Shown: positions 37,901 through 49,900 of the stretch, in pieces
Layout of the letters: every line of letters starts with the position of its first letter
Numbering within the stretch: the stretch's first letter is position 1
NCBI RefSeq assembly: GCF_024832785.1
Contig: NZ_CP116615.1
Span: 930,001 to 994,000 of the forward strand
DNA: 64,000 bases
From: Fontisphaera persica
Lineage (GTDB): Bacteria > Verrucomicrobiota > Verrucomicrobiia > Limisphaerales > Fontisphaeraceae
Direction: 5' to 3'
Program-made: the position numbers and the translations under genes
Notes under the pieces: model-generated
Databases searched by the model: none
What the model saw: only the letters and a program-made list of their open reading frames with translations
Told to the model about the DNA's origin: nothing

Positions 37901-40900
37901 CGGCACGGCCTCCGTTGTCAATGTGTCTGCGTTGCAATTTATTGGGCAGTTGGGGGCGCAGCAAAACACTACGGGGGGTGATGTCAACCGTACGGTGACG
38001 GTGGGCGGCTTGAGCCGCACTTTGAATGTGCGGGCAGGCACCAACCGGTTTGGGGGGGACAACATCATTCTGCGGACGCCGCTGGCCGATTTGCGCGGCA
38101 ACTTTGCGGTGGAATTGGCCACGTATGCGGGGGCGGACGGCATGGAGGGGACGGCGGATGACACCCGGGAAGTGCTGATTGGGGCGACGGGGATTGAATT
38201 GTTCCTGGGGAACGATCGGGGGACGCCCGCCACCAGCGATGATTTGGGCATTCGGATTTCCGAGGCGGAGCTGATTGTTTTGCTGACCACCGCCGGTTAT
38301 GCGTATCAAGCGGGCGGCCGGGCGCGGGTTCAAGGCGTGCCGGAGGTGGAGATTGAGGGGGAGATTGGTTTGCAAAGCAATACTACAGGCGTGGCGGTGC
38401 GGCGGCAGTTGACGGTGGGCGGCGTGACCAAGACGCTGGAGCTGGCGGCGGGGGTGGAGCGTTTTGGCGGGACCAACGTGGTGCTGGGAGTGGCGGGCCA
38501 GAAACTGCGCGGCGACTTTTCCTTTGAGCGGCGCACGGTGAACAACACGACGACGGTGCAGGTGAATTTTGCCAATGTGTATTTGGGGCTGGGTGATGGC
38601 GTCACTGACTTTTTGAGTGTCAGCGGGGGGACCGGCAGTCTGACGCTGGATGACAGTGGATTGGACGGCAGTTTCAGTGGCGCGGTCGCGAGCCATCTGA
38701 CGGGGGTTCAATTTGGGGGTGTTTTCAGCGTGGCGATACGCGCCAACGCGGCGGGCACGGAGCGATATGTGCGGGTAAGCGGCACGGGGGTGACGCTGAC
38801 GGTGGTGGGCCAGCAGTTGCAAGGCAACTTCGTGATTGAGCAAACGACCACGGCCAGCGGGCAGGTATTGCGGGTGGGCGTGAGTCAGATGAGCTTGAGC
38901 TTGGGGGATGGGACGCGGACGTATGTTTCGGTGACCAACGGCAACGGGTTGATGATTATCGGCGCGCAGGGCATGGCGGCGTCGTTTGCGGTCAGTCCAT
39001 CGTTCAACCTGCCGGGGGTCAGTCTTGTCGGCGGGAACGTGCGGCTGACCTTGAACACAGGAAGCCAGCCGGTTCAGGAAACTTTGGAAGTGGGAGGAGT
39101 GCCGGTGAGCGTGAATGTGCCGGGCGGCCCGTATTTGCGGGTGGAGGCGATAGGTGCGGCGCTGCGCCTTGGCGGGGCGGGCGGGCCGGAGTTGAATGGT
39201 GATTTTGCTTTTGACATGGCTGCGCGGGCGGACGGCAGCAGAATTATGCGGGTGGCGGCAGCCAATGTGAGTGTGACCTTTGAGGGCCAGGGGCTGCGGC
39301 GCGGGGAAGGCGCGCTGGTGGTTTTGCCCACAGGGGTGGCAGGGATGCTCTCCGGGGACCTGGACGTGCAGGGCGGTGGCGTGGGAGCCAGCGGGAGGCT
39401 GGGATTGCGCGTCAACAAGACCGGTCAGGCGGTAAATGAAATCATCACGGTGGGGGCGCGGGAAGTTACGTTGCGGTTCGGCGATACGGAGATGGATGTG
39501 TTTGCCTTCTTTGGGGAGGATTTATCGTTCAATGTGGGCAACTTTGTCACCATTGAGGGTAACATCAGCTTTACCAGTTCCGGCGGCAACCAAGTGTTTG
39601 CGGGGAATAATTTGCTGGTGTTCCTGGGGCAGGGGCCGGCCCGTTTGCCCAATGGTGACATGAATCCGACGGCCACGGGCGTCCTGGTGCAAAACGCGAC
39701 GGTGGGTCTGGTCAAATATGCGGATGGGACGGTGGCATTCACTGCCAGCGGGCAGATTGGACTGGCCGGGATTAACCATGTGACCTTGGCGGGGACGGCC
39801 ACGGTGCGCGTGAACAATTCCGGGCGGGTGGTGGATGAGACGATTTTCATGCCGGGTGACGCCGGCAACGTGGTGGTGCGATTCACCAGTGCGGCCCCGG
39901 TGACGGAGTTCCGCGCGGACAATCTGGCTATTGGCGTGGCTGGCCAAACGTTGCGGGGTGATTTTGCGTTTGACCGCGTCACGGACGGCAACTACGCCGG
40001 CGCGCTGCGGATTAGCGCCGCCAACGCCAGTTTGCGGCTGGGCGCGGGCACAACGGACATTCTGACGGTCGCCAACGCGGGCGGCACGATGCTGCTGGCC
40101 AGCGGAGGGCTGGCGGCGGACCTGGCTGGGACGGTGGTGTTGGGTGTGCCGCAGGTGGCTGCAGGTGGCAGTTTTAAGTTGCGAATCAACAACCTGACCG
40201 CGGCGGTGCATGAGCCGGGACTGGGGTTAATCAATCTGCCTGCCGGGCCGTATGTGCGGGTGGAAGGGCAGGGGGCTTATGTGGATGTGCTGGGACAGCG
40301 GTTGAGTGGGGACTTTGCGTTTGAACAGACCACGGCGGCTTCGGGCGCGCGGGTAGTGCGGGTGGCGGTGAGCAACGGCAGCTTGAGCCTGGGAGGAGGG
40401 GTGGTGACCGCCTCGCAGGCGACTGGCGCGTTGGTTCTCACGCCGGCGGGATTGGCGGGGCAGATAGGCGTGCAGGTGAATGTGGCCGCCGGCGCGGGCT
40501 TCACGCTGGGCGGGCAATTTACGCTGGGGGTGAACACCACCAACGCGGCGGTGAACGAAACGGTGACCGTGGGGTCGGCGGGGCTGAATATCACTGTTCC
40601 GGCCGGACCGTATGTGCGGGTACAGGGTGGGGACGTGCAACTCACGGTGGCCGGGCAAAGCTTGCGAGGCAGTTTTGCCTTTGAACAGGTCACGCGCGCC
40701 AACGGCGCGCGGGTGGTGCGCGTGGCGGCCACGGGGATTGATTTGGGATTGGGCGACGGCGGCAACACGTATTTGTCGGTCACCGATGCGTCGGGCATGT
40801 TCGTGGCGACGAATGGCGGGCTGGCTGGACGGTTGCAGGGGGCGGTCACGGTGAACATCCCGGCCGTGGAGTTGAACGCGGCATTGGCGGTGGAAATCAA

Positions 40901-43900
40901 CAACACGGGGGCGGCGGTGGATGAGACCATGCTGGTCAATGGCGGCACGGTTTCGCTGTTGCTGCCGGCGGGGCCGTATGTGCGCGTGGCCGGGACCGGT
41001 CTGACGGTGGGGGTGGCGAATCAGCGGTTGAGCGGTGACTTTACGTTTACGCGGCAGACAACGGGCAATCAAACCACCGTGCAGGTGACACTGGCCAACA
41101 TTTCCCTTGGTCTGGGGGATGGGACGACGGAATTCGTCAGTGTGCGCAACGGCAGCGGCAGCCTCACAATTGACCAGGCGGGGATGCGCGGCAGTTTCAG
41201 CGGCACCGTCACCACCAACATTCCGGGAGTGGCGTTTGGCGGAACGTTCTCGGTGGAAGTCAACGTGGAGAGCGCCCCGGCGGGCAATCGGTATGTGCGG
41301 GTGGCTGGCACGGGGGCCACGCTGACGGTGGCGGGGCAAACGCTGAGCGGCGACTTTGTGTTTGAGCAGACGGTGGCGGCCAGCGGCGGGCGGGTGGTAC
41401 GAGTGGGCGCGGCGAATCTCAGGTTGAGTTTGGGAGGGGGCGGGCAGACCTATGTTTCCCTGGTCAACGGCCAGGGGGCCATGGTCATCAATGGCAGCGG
41501 CATGGCGGCGGCGTTCAGTGTAAGCCCTACGCTCACTTTGCCGGGTGTCACGCTGAATGGGGGCACGGTCAGTCTTGAAATCAACAGTTCCGCTGCGGCG
41601 GTGAACGAAACCATCACGGTGGGCGGCACGCCGGTTACGGTGAATGTGCCGGCGGGGCCGTTCCTGAGGATTTCGGTGGTGGGCGCCAGCCTGCGGATAG
41701 GGGCTGGCAACGGGCCGGTGATAGCGGGTGATTTTACGCTGGACCAGACCACGAGTCAAAGCGGAGGGACCCTCACGCGATTTGGAGTAGCGAATGCGAG
41801 TGTGGCATTTGGCGGGCAGGCGTTGAAGAATGGCGAAGGGGGATTTGTTATTACGCCGGCGGGCATGGCGGGCATGTTGAGTGGGGATGTGGATTTACAG
41901 GCGGGACCGGCCCAGGCCAGCGGCCGGTTGGGATTGCGGGTCAACAAGACCGGGGCGGCGGTGGATGAAACCATCACCGTGGGGACGCGGCAGATTATCA
42001 TCCGCTTCAGCGCCGAGGAAGGCGATGTGTTTGCCTTCTTTGGCGAAGGCCTGACTTTCTCGGTGGGTGACTTTGTCACCATTGAGGGCAACGTCAGCTT
42101 CACCAGTATGGCGGGGCGCGAGGTATTTGCCGGCACGGACTTGGTGGTGTTTTTGGGGCGCGGCCCGTTACGCCAGCCCAATGGAGATATCAACCCGCTG
42201 GCCATGGGCGTAATGTTGCGGGATGCGCGGGTGGGATTGGTGCGCTTCGCCAATGGCAAACTGGCGATGACGGCCAGTGGGGTGGTGGAATTGGTGGGGG
42301 TAAATCAAATTGGTTTCTCCGGGACGGCGACGGTGCAATTTAACAACAGCGGCCTGCCGGTGGATCAGACCATAACCATTCCAGGCAGCACAGAGCCGGG
42401 GGTGCGGGTGCATTTTGCGACGGGGGCTTCGGCGGCCAGTTTCCAGGTGACGGACGGGGAACTGCGCGTGCTGGGGCAGGTGATGCGGGGTGGATTTGCT
42501 TTTGGCAAGGGAGACGCGGGGCGGGGGCTGGTGATGCAGGGGCCTGCGCCCGGGGGCGCGTCCTCGGTCAATGGTGTGGGCGGCGGCTTCGAGGACGGCG
42601 CGCTGCGCGTGGCAGCCACCGGGCTGGGCTTCAGCCTGGGCGGGGTGGTCACGGTCAGCAATGCCGGCGGCGCCCTGTTGCTTTCCAGTGCGGGGTTGGC
42701 CGGGCAGCTCAGCGGAGCAGTGAATTTCAATGTGCCGGGGGTGGTGTTTAGTGGCGCTTTTGGCGTGTCCATCAACACCACCAGTGCGGCGGTGAACACG
42801 ACGGTGAACACCACCGGTGGGGCAGTGACGCTCAACCTGCCAGCGGGGCCGTACCTGCGGGTATCGGGTGAAGGCGTGGCGTTGCAGGTGGCCGGGCAGA
42901 TTTTACGCGGCGATTTTGCGGTGGAGCGCGCAACCGTTACAGGCGGCGAGGCGGTGACGAGCATTATTACCCGCAACGTGTCGCTTACGCTTGGCGGCGG
43001 CGGGATGGACGTGGTTACCGTAAGTCGCGGAGAGGGCGTTTTGCTGGTGACGACGGCGGGCCTGGCGGGGCGATTGTCGGGCCAGGTGGGCATTAACATT
43101 CCGGGAGTGAGTTTTGGGGGTGACTTTGGGGTGACCATCAACAACACGGCGCAGGGGGTGCAACGGGAATTTACCGTCCAAGGTGAGGTCATCACGTTGA
43201 ATGTGCCGGCCGGACCGTATGTGCGAGTGGAGGGGCTCAACCTGAGTTTGAACGTGCTGGGGCAAACGTTGCGAGGGGATTTTGCCTTCGAGCAGACCAC
43301 CACCACGGGGGCCAATCCCACGTCGGTGGTGCGCATGGCTGCGGCCAATGTGCAAGTGGGATTGGGCGACGGCACCACTGATTATCTTGCGATAACTCAG
43401 GGACAAGGGGCGCTGGTGGTGACGCCTGCGGGACTGGCGGGGGCCATTAGTGGGGCGGTATCGGTGAACATCCCGAATGTTACCTTGTCCGGCACCTTGA
43501 GCGTGCGGCTGAACAACACCAATGCGGCGGTGAACCAATCTTTCCGGGTGGGCAGCACGACGGTGACCTTGAACATGCCGGCGGGTCCGTATCTGCGGGT
43601 GGAGGGCAGCGGGGTCAGCTTGAATCTCGCCGGGCAGACGTTATCGGGCAGCTTTGCGTTTGAACAAATCACGCGCGCGGATGCGACGCGGATTGTGCGC
43701 CTGACGGCCAGCGATGTTTCCCTGCAACTGGGAGGAAGCACACCGGTGGTGAGCGTGACCAACGGAAGCGGGGCGTTGCTGGTGACCCAAGGTGGCATTG
43801 CCGGGCGTTTCAATGCGAGTGTCAGCTTGAACATTCCCAATGTGACATTGGCCGGCAACTTTAACGTGGCGGTGAACACGACTGGCGGGGTGGTGGCGGA

Positions 43901-46900
43901 AACTCTGCCGGTGAATGGCCAGGGCGGCATCACATTGAATCTGCCGGCCGGGCCGTATTTGCGCGTCGAAGCCACGGGCGCACAGCTTACGGTGCTGGGC
44001 CAGACCTTGAGCGGGGATTTTGCCTTTGAGCAATTCAACCGGCCGGCGGGCACGGGCAATGGCGGCAGTCAGCCGGTGGTGCGGCTGGGCATGAGCAACG
44101 TGACGATAGCGCTGGGGGGCGGCAATCCGGCCGTGGTGACGGCCAGTGGCGGCACGGGTTTTGTGGTGGTGACGGGCGCCGGGGTGGCGGGCAGCTTGAG
44201 CGCCAATGTGCAGGTGAACGCTGGCGCGTCCGTGCGGTTTGTGGGCGGCTTCCAGATTGACCTCAACAACACCAGCGTGGCGGTCAACGAGCAGATGGTG
44301 GTGGGGTCGGCGACGGTTGCGGTGAATTTGCCCGCTGGACCCTATCTCAAGGTGACGGGGCAGGGCATTCGTTTGGAGGTCATGGGCCAGACGTTGAGCG
44401 GGAATTTTGCGCTGGAGCAAATCACGCGGCCGGATGGGCAGAAGCTGGTGCGGGTGGCGGCCACGCAGGTGACGTTTGCTCTGGGCGATGGCGCCAATCC
44501 GGTACTTACGTTGAGCAACGGGCAGGGCATGATGGTGATCATGCCCGCGGGTCTGGCGGGTTCATTGAGCGGGACAGTAGCAGTGAATCTGCCGGGCATG
44601 AGCTTGAGCGGGAGCCTGGGGGTTGAAATCAACACCACTGCGGCGGCGGTGTCCGAGTCGTTCACGGTGGCGGGCGCCGCGGCGGTGCTGAGTTTGCCCG
44701 CGGGGCCGTATGCGCGATTCAGCGGCAACAATGTCAGCCTGACGGTGGCGGGCCAGACCTTGCGGGGCAATTTTGTTTTTGAGCGCAGCACGACGCTGGG
44801 CGCGGATGGCCTGGCCAACACGGCGGATGACCAGACGGTGGTCACCATTGGCGGGAGCCAGGTGGAGGCGGGATTGGGGGATGGGGCGACGGATTATGTG
44901 CGGTTGACACAGGGCAGCGGGCTGATGGTCATCAAGAACGGCGTGGTGGCGGGCGAAATTAGCGGGACAGTGGCGGTGGACATTCCGGGGGTGACGTTTG
45001 GCGGGGACTTCAAGCTGCGGCTTAACCAAGGCGGCACGGCCGTTCAACATCGGCTGACCATCAACAACGAGGTCCGGGTGTTGGATTTGCCGGCGGGGCC
45101 TTATTTCCGGTTTGAGGGTGGGATGAACGCGCCGATTTCCTTGACGATCTTGGGCCAGACGATGGGGGGATCGTTTGCGATTGAGCAAACGACGACGGCG
45201 GGTGCGGACGGGCAAATGGGGACGGCGGATGACCAGAAGCGCGTGGCCATTGCCGCCACCAACTTGAGCCTGCGGTTGGGAGCGGAAGGGGTGGAATACG
45301 TCAGTATTCAAGGGGGCCAGGGTGCCATGCTAATCACCTCCAGTGGAGTGGCGGCCCGCTTTAGCTTGACGAGTGTCACCTTCAATTTGCCGGGGGCGGC
45401 GTTGTCTGGTGGCAGTATCTCGCTGGCTGTCAATACCACCACGGCGGTGGTGGATACTTCTTTCCGTGTGGGCAATCAAAGTCTGCCTTTGAATGTGCCG
45501 GCGGGGCCGTATTTGCGGGTGGAGGTGGTGGGCGCGCGGTTGCAACTGGGCGGGGCCGGCGGGCCGGAGCTGCAGGGTGATTTCCTGTTTGACCAAAGCA
45601 CCCGTGCCGACCACAGCCGGGTGACGCGCATTGCCCTGGCGAATGTGAGCGTGACCTTTGGCGGGCAGGGGTTGACGGAGGGGCAGGGTGCGCTGGTGTT
45701 GGTGGCGCCGGACCCTGCGGTAGCGGGTTCGGGCGGTCTGGCGGGGGTGCTGACGGGCAAGGCTTCGATTGCCAGCGGCGGCGTGGGCGTGGGTGGAAGT
45801 TTTGGTTTGCGCATCAACAAGTCGAAGCTGGCGGTGGAGGAGAGCCTCACTCTGGGCGGGCAGACCTTGGAGATTCGTTTTCCGAATGGGAATGACGTCT
45901 TCAGTTTCTTTGGCGACTTTAGTTTGAACATCGCCAACTTTGTGGTGATTGAGGGGCAGTTTACGTTTAATGGCGACGAACTGGCCGCGACGCGCGCGAG
46001 CATTTTCATGGGCAGCGGGCCGGCGCTGTTGGAGGACGGCACGCTCAATCCTGCGGCCAGGGGCTTTTTGCTGGCCAACGCCACGTTTGGTCTGGTGCGG
46101 GTGACGGGGGCGACCACGACGTACGCCTTATATGCGGAGGGGGATGTCGCGCTGTTGGGAGTGCCGGGGGTGAGCTTGAATGGCCGCGCTTCGATTCGGT
46201 TGAATAACACGGGCGCCAACGTCAACCGCACCATCGTCATTCCGGCGTCGGGAGGCAATCCAGCGCAGGCGGTGGTGGTCAATGTCAACAATGGCGAGCG
46301 CGCTTTCGGCGGGAGCTTGAATTTGAATGTGCTGGGTCAAACCCTCTCCGGCAATTTCAGTTTCAGCGAGGAGACGGTCAATAACACCCGCATCCAGACT
46401 CTGGCGGCGAGCAATGTGACGCTGGGTTTGGGCGAAGGCCCCAACTATGTGGTGAGCGTCACTCAGGGGGCGGGAACGTTCCGGCTCAACGGCAGCAGCA
46501 TGGCGGGGGTGCTCAGCGCCAATGTGAGTTTTAATCTGCCCGGCAACAACAGTTTCACCGGCGCTTTCCGGGTGGCCTTGAATACGGGTGCGCAGGCCGT
46601 CACGCTGGCGGGGTCCACGCCGGTGACCCTGCCGGCCGGTCCCTATTTGAAGGTGGAGGGCCTTGGGGTGACGCTCAATGTGGCCGGGCAGACGCTGACG
46701 GGCAATTTTGCTTTTGAGCAGTATCAAGGGCAGGCAGTGGGGGCGGGCACGCCGCCCAAACTGGTGCGCATTGGGGCCACAGACATTACCTTCAACATCG
46801 CCAACGTGGTGCAATTGAGCCAGGGCGAGGGTTTCCTGGTGGTCAAACCCACCGGTTTGGCCGGGCGGATTGGCGGCACGGTGGGCTTTAATATTCCGGG

Positions 46901-49900
46901 CAATAGTGTGACCTTTGCGGGCAGTTTCTCGCTGGCGCTGAACAACACGAATGCGGCGGTCAACGAGCAATTTACGATTGGGACGCAGACCATTTCCTTA
47001 AACCTGCCGGCGGGGCCGTATGTGCGGGTGGAGGGCGCTGAGGTGCAGATGACCATTGCCGGGCAGCGGCTCAGCGGCAATTTTGCCTTTGAACGAGCCA
47101 CCACCGCGGGCGGGGTGGTCACGCGGTTGGCGGCCACGGAAGTGACGATGGGTTTGGGTGATGGGGTGAACAATGTACTCACTTTGTCCCAGGGGCAGGC
47201 GTTGATGGTCATCAATAGTGCCGGTTTGGCGGGAAGGATTTCCGGCAACGTGGCGTTGAGCGTGCCGCAAGTGTCTTTGGGAGGCAGCTTGCAGTTGGTG
47301 TTGAATAACACCAGCGCGGCGGTGAATGAGACTTTGACCGTCAATGGCCAGAACTTTACGGTGAGCGCGCCTGCCGGGCCGTTTGTGCGGTTTGAGGGCA
47401 GCAACGTGCAGCTCAGCGTGGCGGGGCAGACGCTGAGCGGCAACTTCAGTTTCGAGCAGGTTACCAAGCCCGACGGCACACGGCTGGTGAGCGTGGCGAT
47501 GACGAATATTCAACTCAACCTTGGGGGGGTGAATCTGAGTGTGCCCACCGGGGCGTTCCTGCTGTCGCCTGCCGGCATGGCCGGCCAGGTGTCGTTGGGG
47601 ACGAGTCTGAGCTTTGGCGGGGTGCAGTTCTCCGGCAATCTGGCGCTGAGCATCAACAATACCAATGCGCCCGTGCGCCATAATTTCTCCGCGGGTGGGC
47701 GGGCCTTTAATCTGGAGCTGCCGGCTGGGCCGTACTTGCGGGTGGAGGGGACGAATCTCAACCTGTCGGTTTTGGGGCAGACGTTGAGCGGGAATTTTGC
47801 GCTGGAATCGGTGACGGACAATTTTGGGCAGCGCAAGCTGAGTGTGGCGGCCAGCCAGGTGACCTTGGATTTGGCGGGGGTGGTGCAAGTCAGCCAGGGC
47901 CAGGGATTGTTCCTGCTGGATGCGAGTGGGATGGCGGGGACACTCAGCGCCAGGGTGGGGTTGAACCTGCCGGGCGACCTGAGCTTCCAAGGAACCTTTG
48001 GCGTATCCATCAACACTACGAATCGCGCCGTGGCGCAGTCGTTTACCCTGAACGGGGCCGTCATTGCTATGAACCTGCCGGCGGGGCCGTATTTGCGGGT
48101 GGAGGGCAATGCGGTGCGGCTGCATGTTTTGGGCCAGACGCTGTCGGGCGACTTTGCCTTCGAGCGCGCCACACGCGTCAATGGAACGACGGTGGTGCGG
48201 GTGGCGGCGGCGAATGTGCGACTGGCGTTGGGGGATGGCACCAATGAATTGGTGGTGCTGAGCAACGGTGAGGGAAGTTTCCTGCTGGCCGGAGGGGTGG
48301 GCGGTGGGATGGCTGGCCGGCTGTCCGCGGAGGTGGCGGTGAACATTCCGGGGGTGAGCGTTGGTGGCACGCTGGAGCTGGCGGTGAACAACACCGGCAC
48401 GACGGTGAATGAGAGCATTACGGTGAATGGCCAAACGGTGGTGTTGAACGTGCCCGCCGGGCCGTATGTGAAAGTGCAGGGGCTGGGAGTTACTTTGAAT
48501 GTTGCCGGCCAATCGCTGAGCGGGGACATCGCTTTTGAACAGGTGACCCGGCCCAACAATACCAAAGTGGTCAAAGTGGCTTTCAACAACGTCCTGCTGG
48601 CGCTGGGCGATGGCACCACCAATTATGTGACCGTTAGTGGCGGGCAAGGGACTTTCTTGATTACCGGCAGCGGGTTGGCGGGGCAGATTGCTGCGACCAT
48701 GAGTTTGGAGAATGTGCCCAATGTGGCGTTGTCGGCCACGGCGCGGGTGGCGATTAACAATACGCAGGCGGCGGTGAATGAGGATTTCACGGTGGGGAGT
48801 GAAACCATCCAGATGAGCCTGCCGGCCGGGCCGTATCTGCGGGTGGAAACCACCCATGTCAGTCTCAACATAGCGGGTCAGACGCTGCGCGGCAATTTTG
48901 CGTTTGAGCGATCCACCACCGCCGGCAGCCCGGCTCAGTCCATCGTGCGCATTGCGGCTACGCAGGTCAGTCTGGGGCTGGGCGATGGCACGACGGATTA
49001 TGTGTCGCTGACCAACGGCAGCGGGGCGCTGTTGATTACGCAAGGCGGCCTGGCGGGGCGGGTGAGCGGCACGGTGGCGTTGAATGTGCCCGGGGTAACC
49101 TTCACGGGCACGTTTGGCGTTTCCATCAACAATACGAATGCGCCGGTCAACACTACCTTCCAGGTGGGCAGTGAGACAGTGACGTTGAACCTGCCGGCCG
49201 GGCCGTATGTGCGGGTGGAGGGCACGAATGTCACGCTGGCGGTGGCCGGCCAGAGTCTGCGCGGCAATTTTGCGTTTGAGCGCCTGCGTACTGCCGGGCT
49301 TGACCAGGTGTTCAACACGGCCGACGACCGCGAGACGGTGCGCATCGGCGCTTCGCAGGTGGAGCTGCGCCTGGGCAGCGGCAACATGGATTACGTGGTG
49401 GTGACCAACGGCAGTGGCAGTTTGCTGCTCAACCCCAATGGCATTGCCGGGCGGTTGGAGGCGACGGTGACGGTCAATGTGCCGCAGGTGACTTTTACTG
49501 GCACTTTTGGGGTGGCCATCAACAACACCCCCAATGCGGTGGTGGACAGCTTTGTGGTGGGAGGTCAGACGATTCAGCTCAACCTGCCGGCCGGCCCGTA
49601 CGTTCAGGTTAGCGGTACGGGGGTGACCCTGGCAGTGGCCGGTCAAACTTTGCGTGGCGACTTTGCTTTTGAGCGTATCACCTCGACCGGTGCGAACAAC
49701 ACGACGCGGACGGTGGTGCGGGTGGCAGTGGCCAACTTGAGCCTGGGGCTGGGTGATGGCACGCGCGATTACGTGGTGGTGCAGAATGGGACCGGCTCGT
49801 TGTTAATCACGCCGGAGGGTCTTGCCGGCCAGGTCTCGGCCTCGATCGGGTTGCAAAACATTCCGGAGGTGAGTTTTGCGGGCACGTTCGGGCTGCGCAT

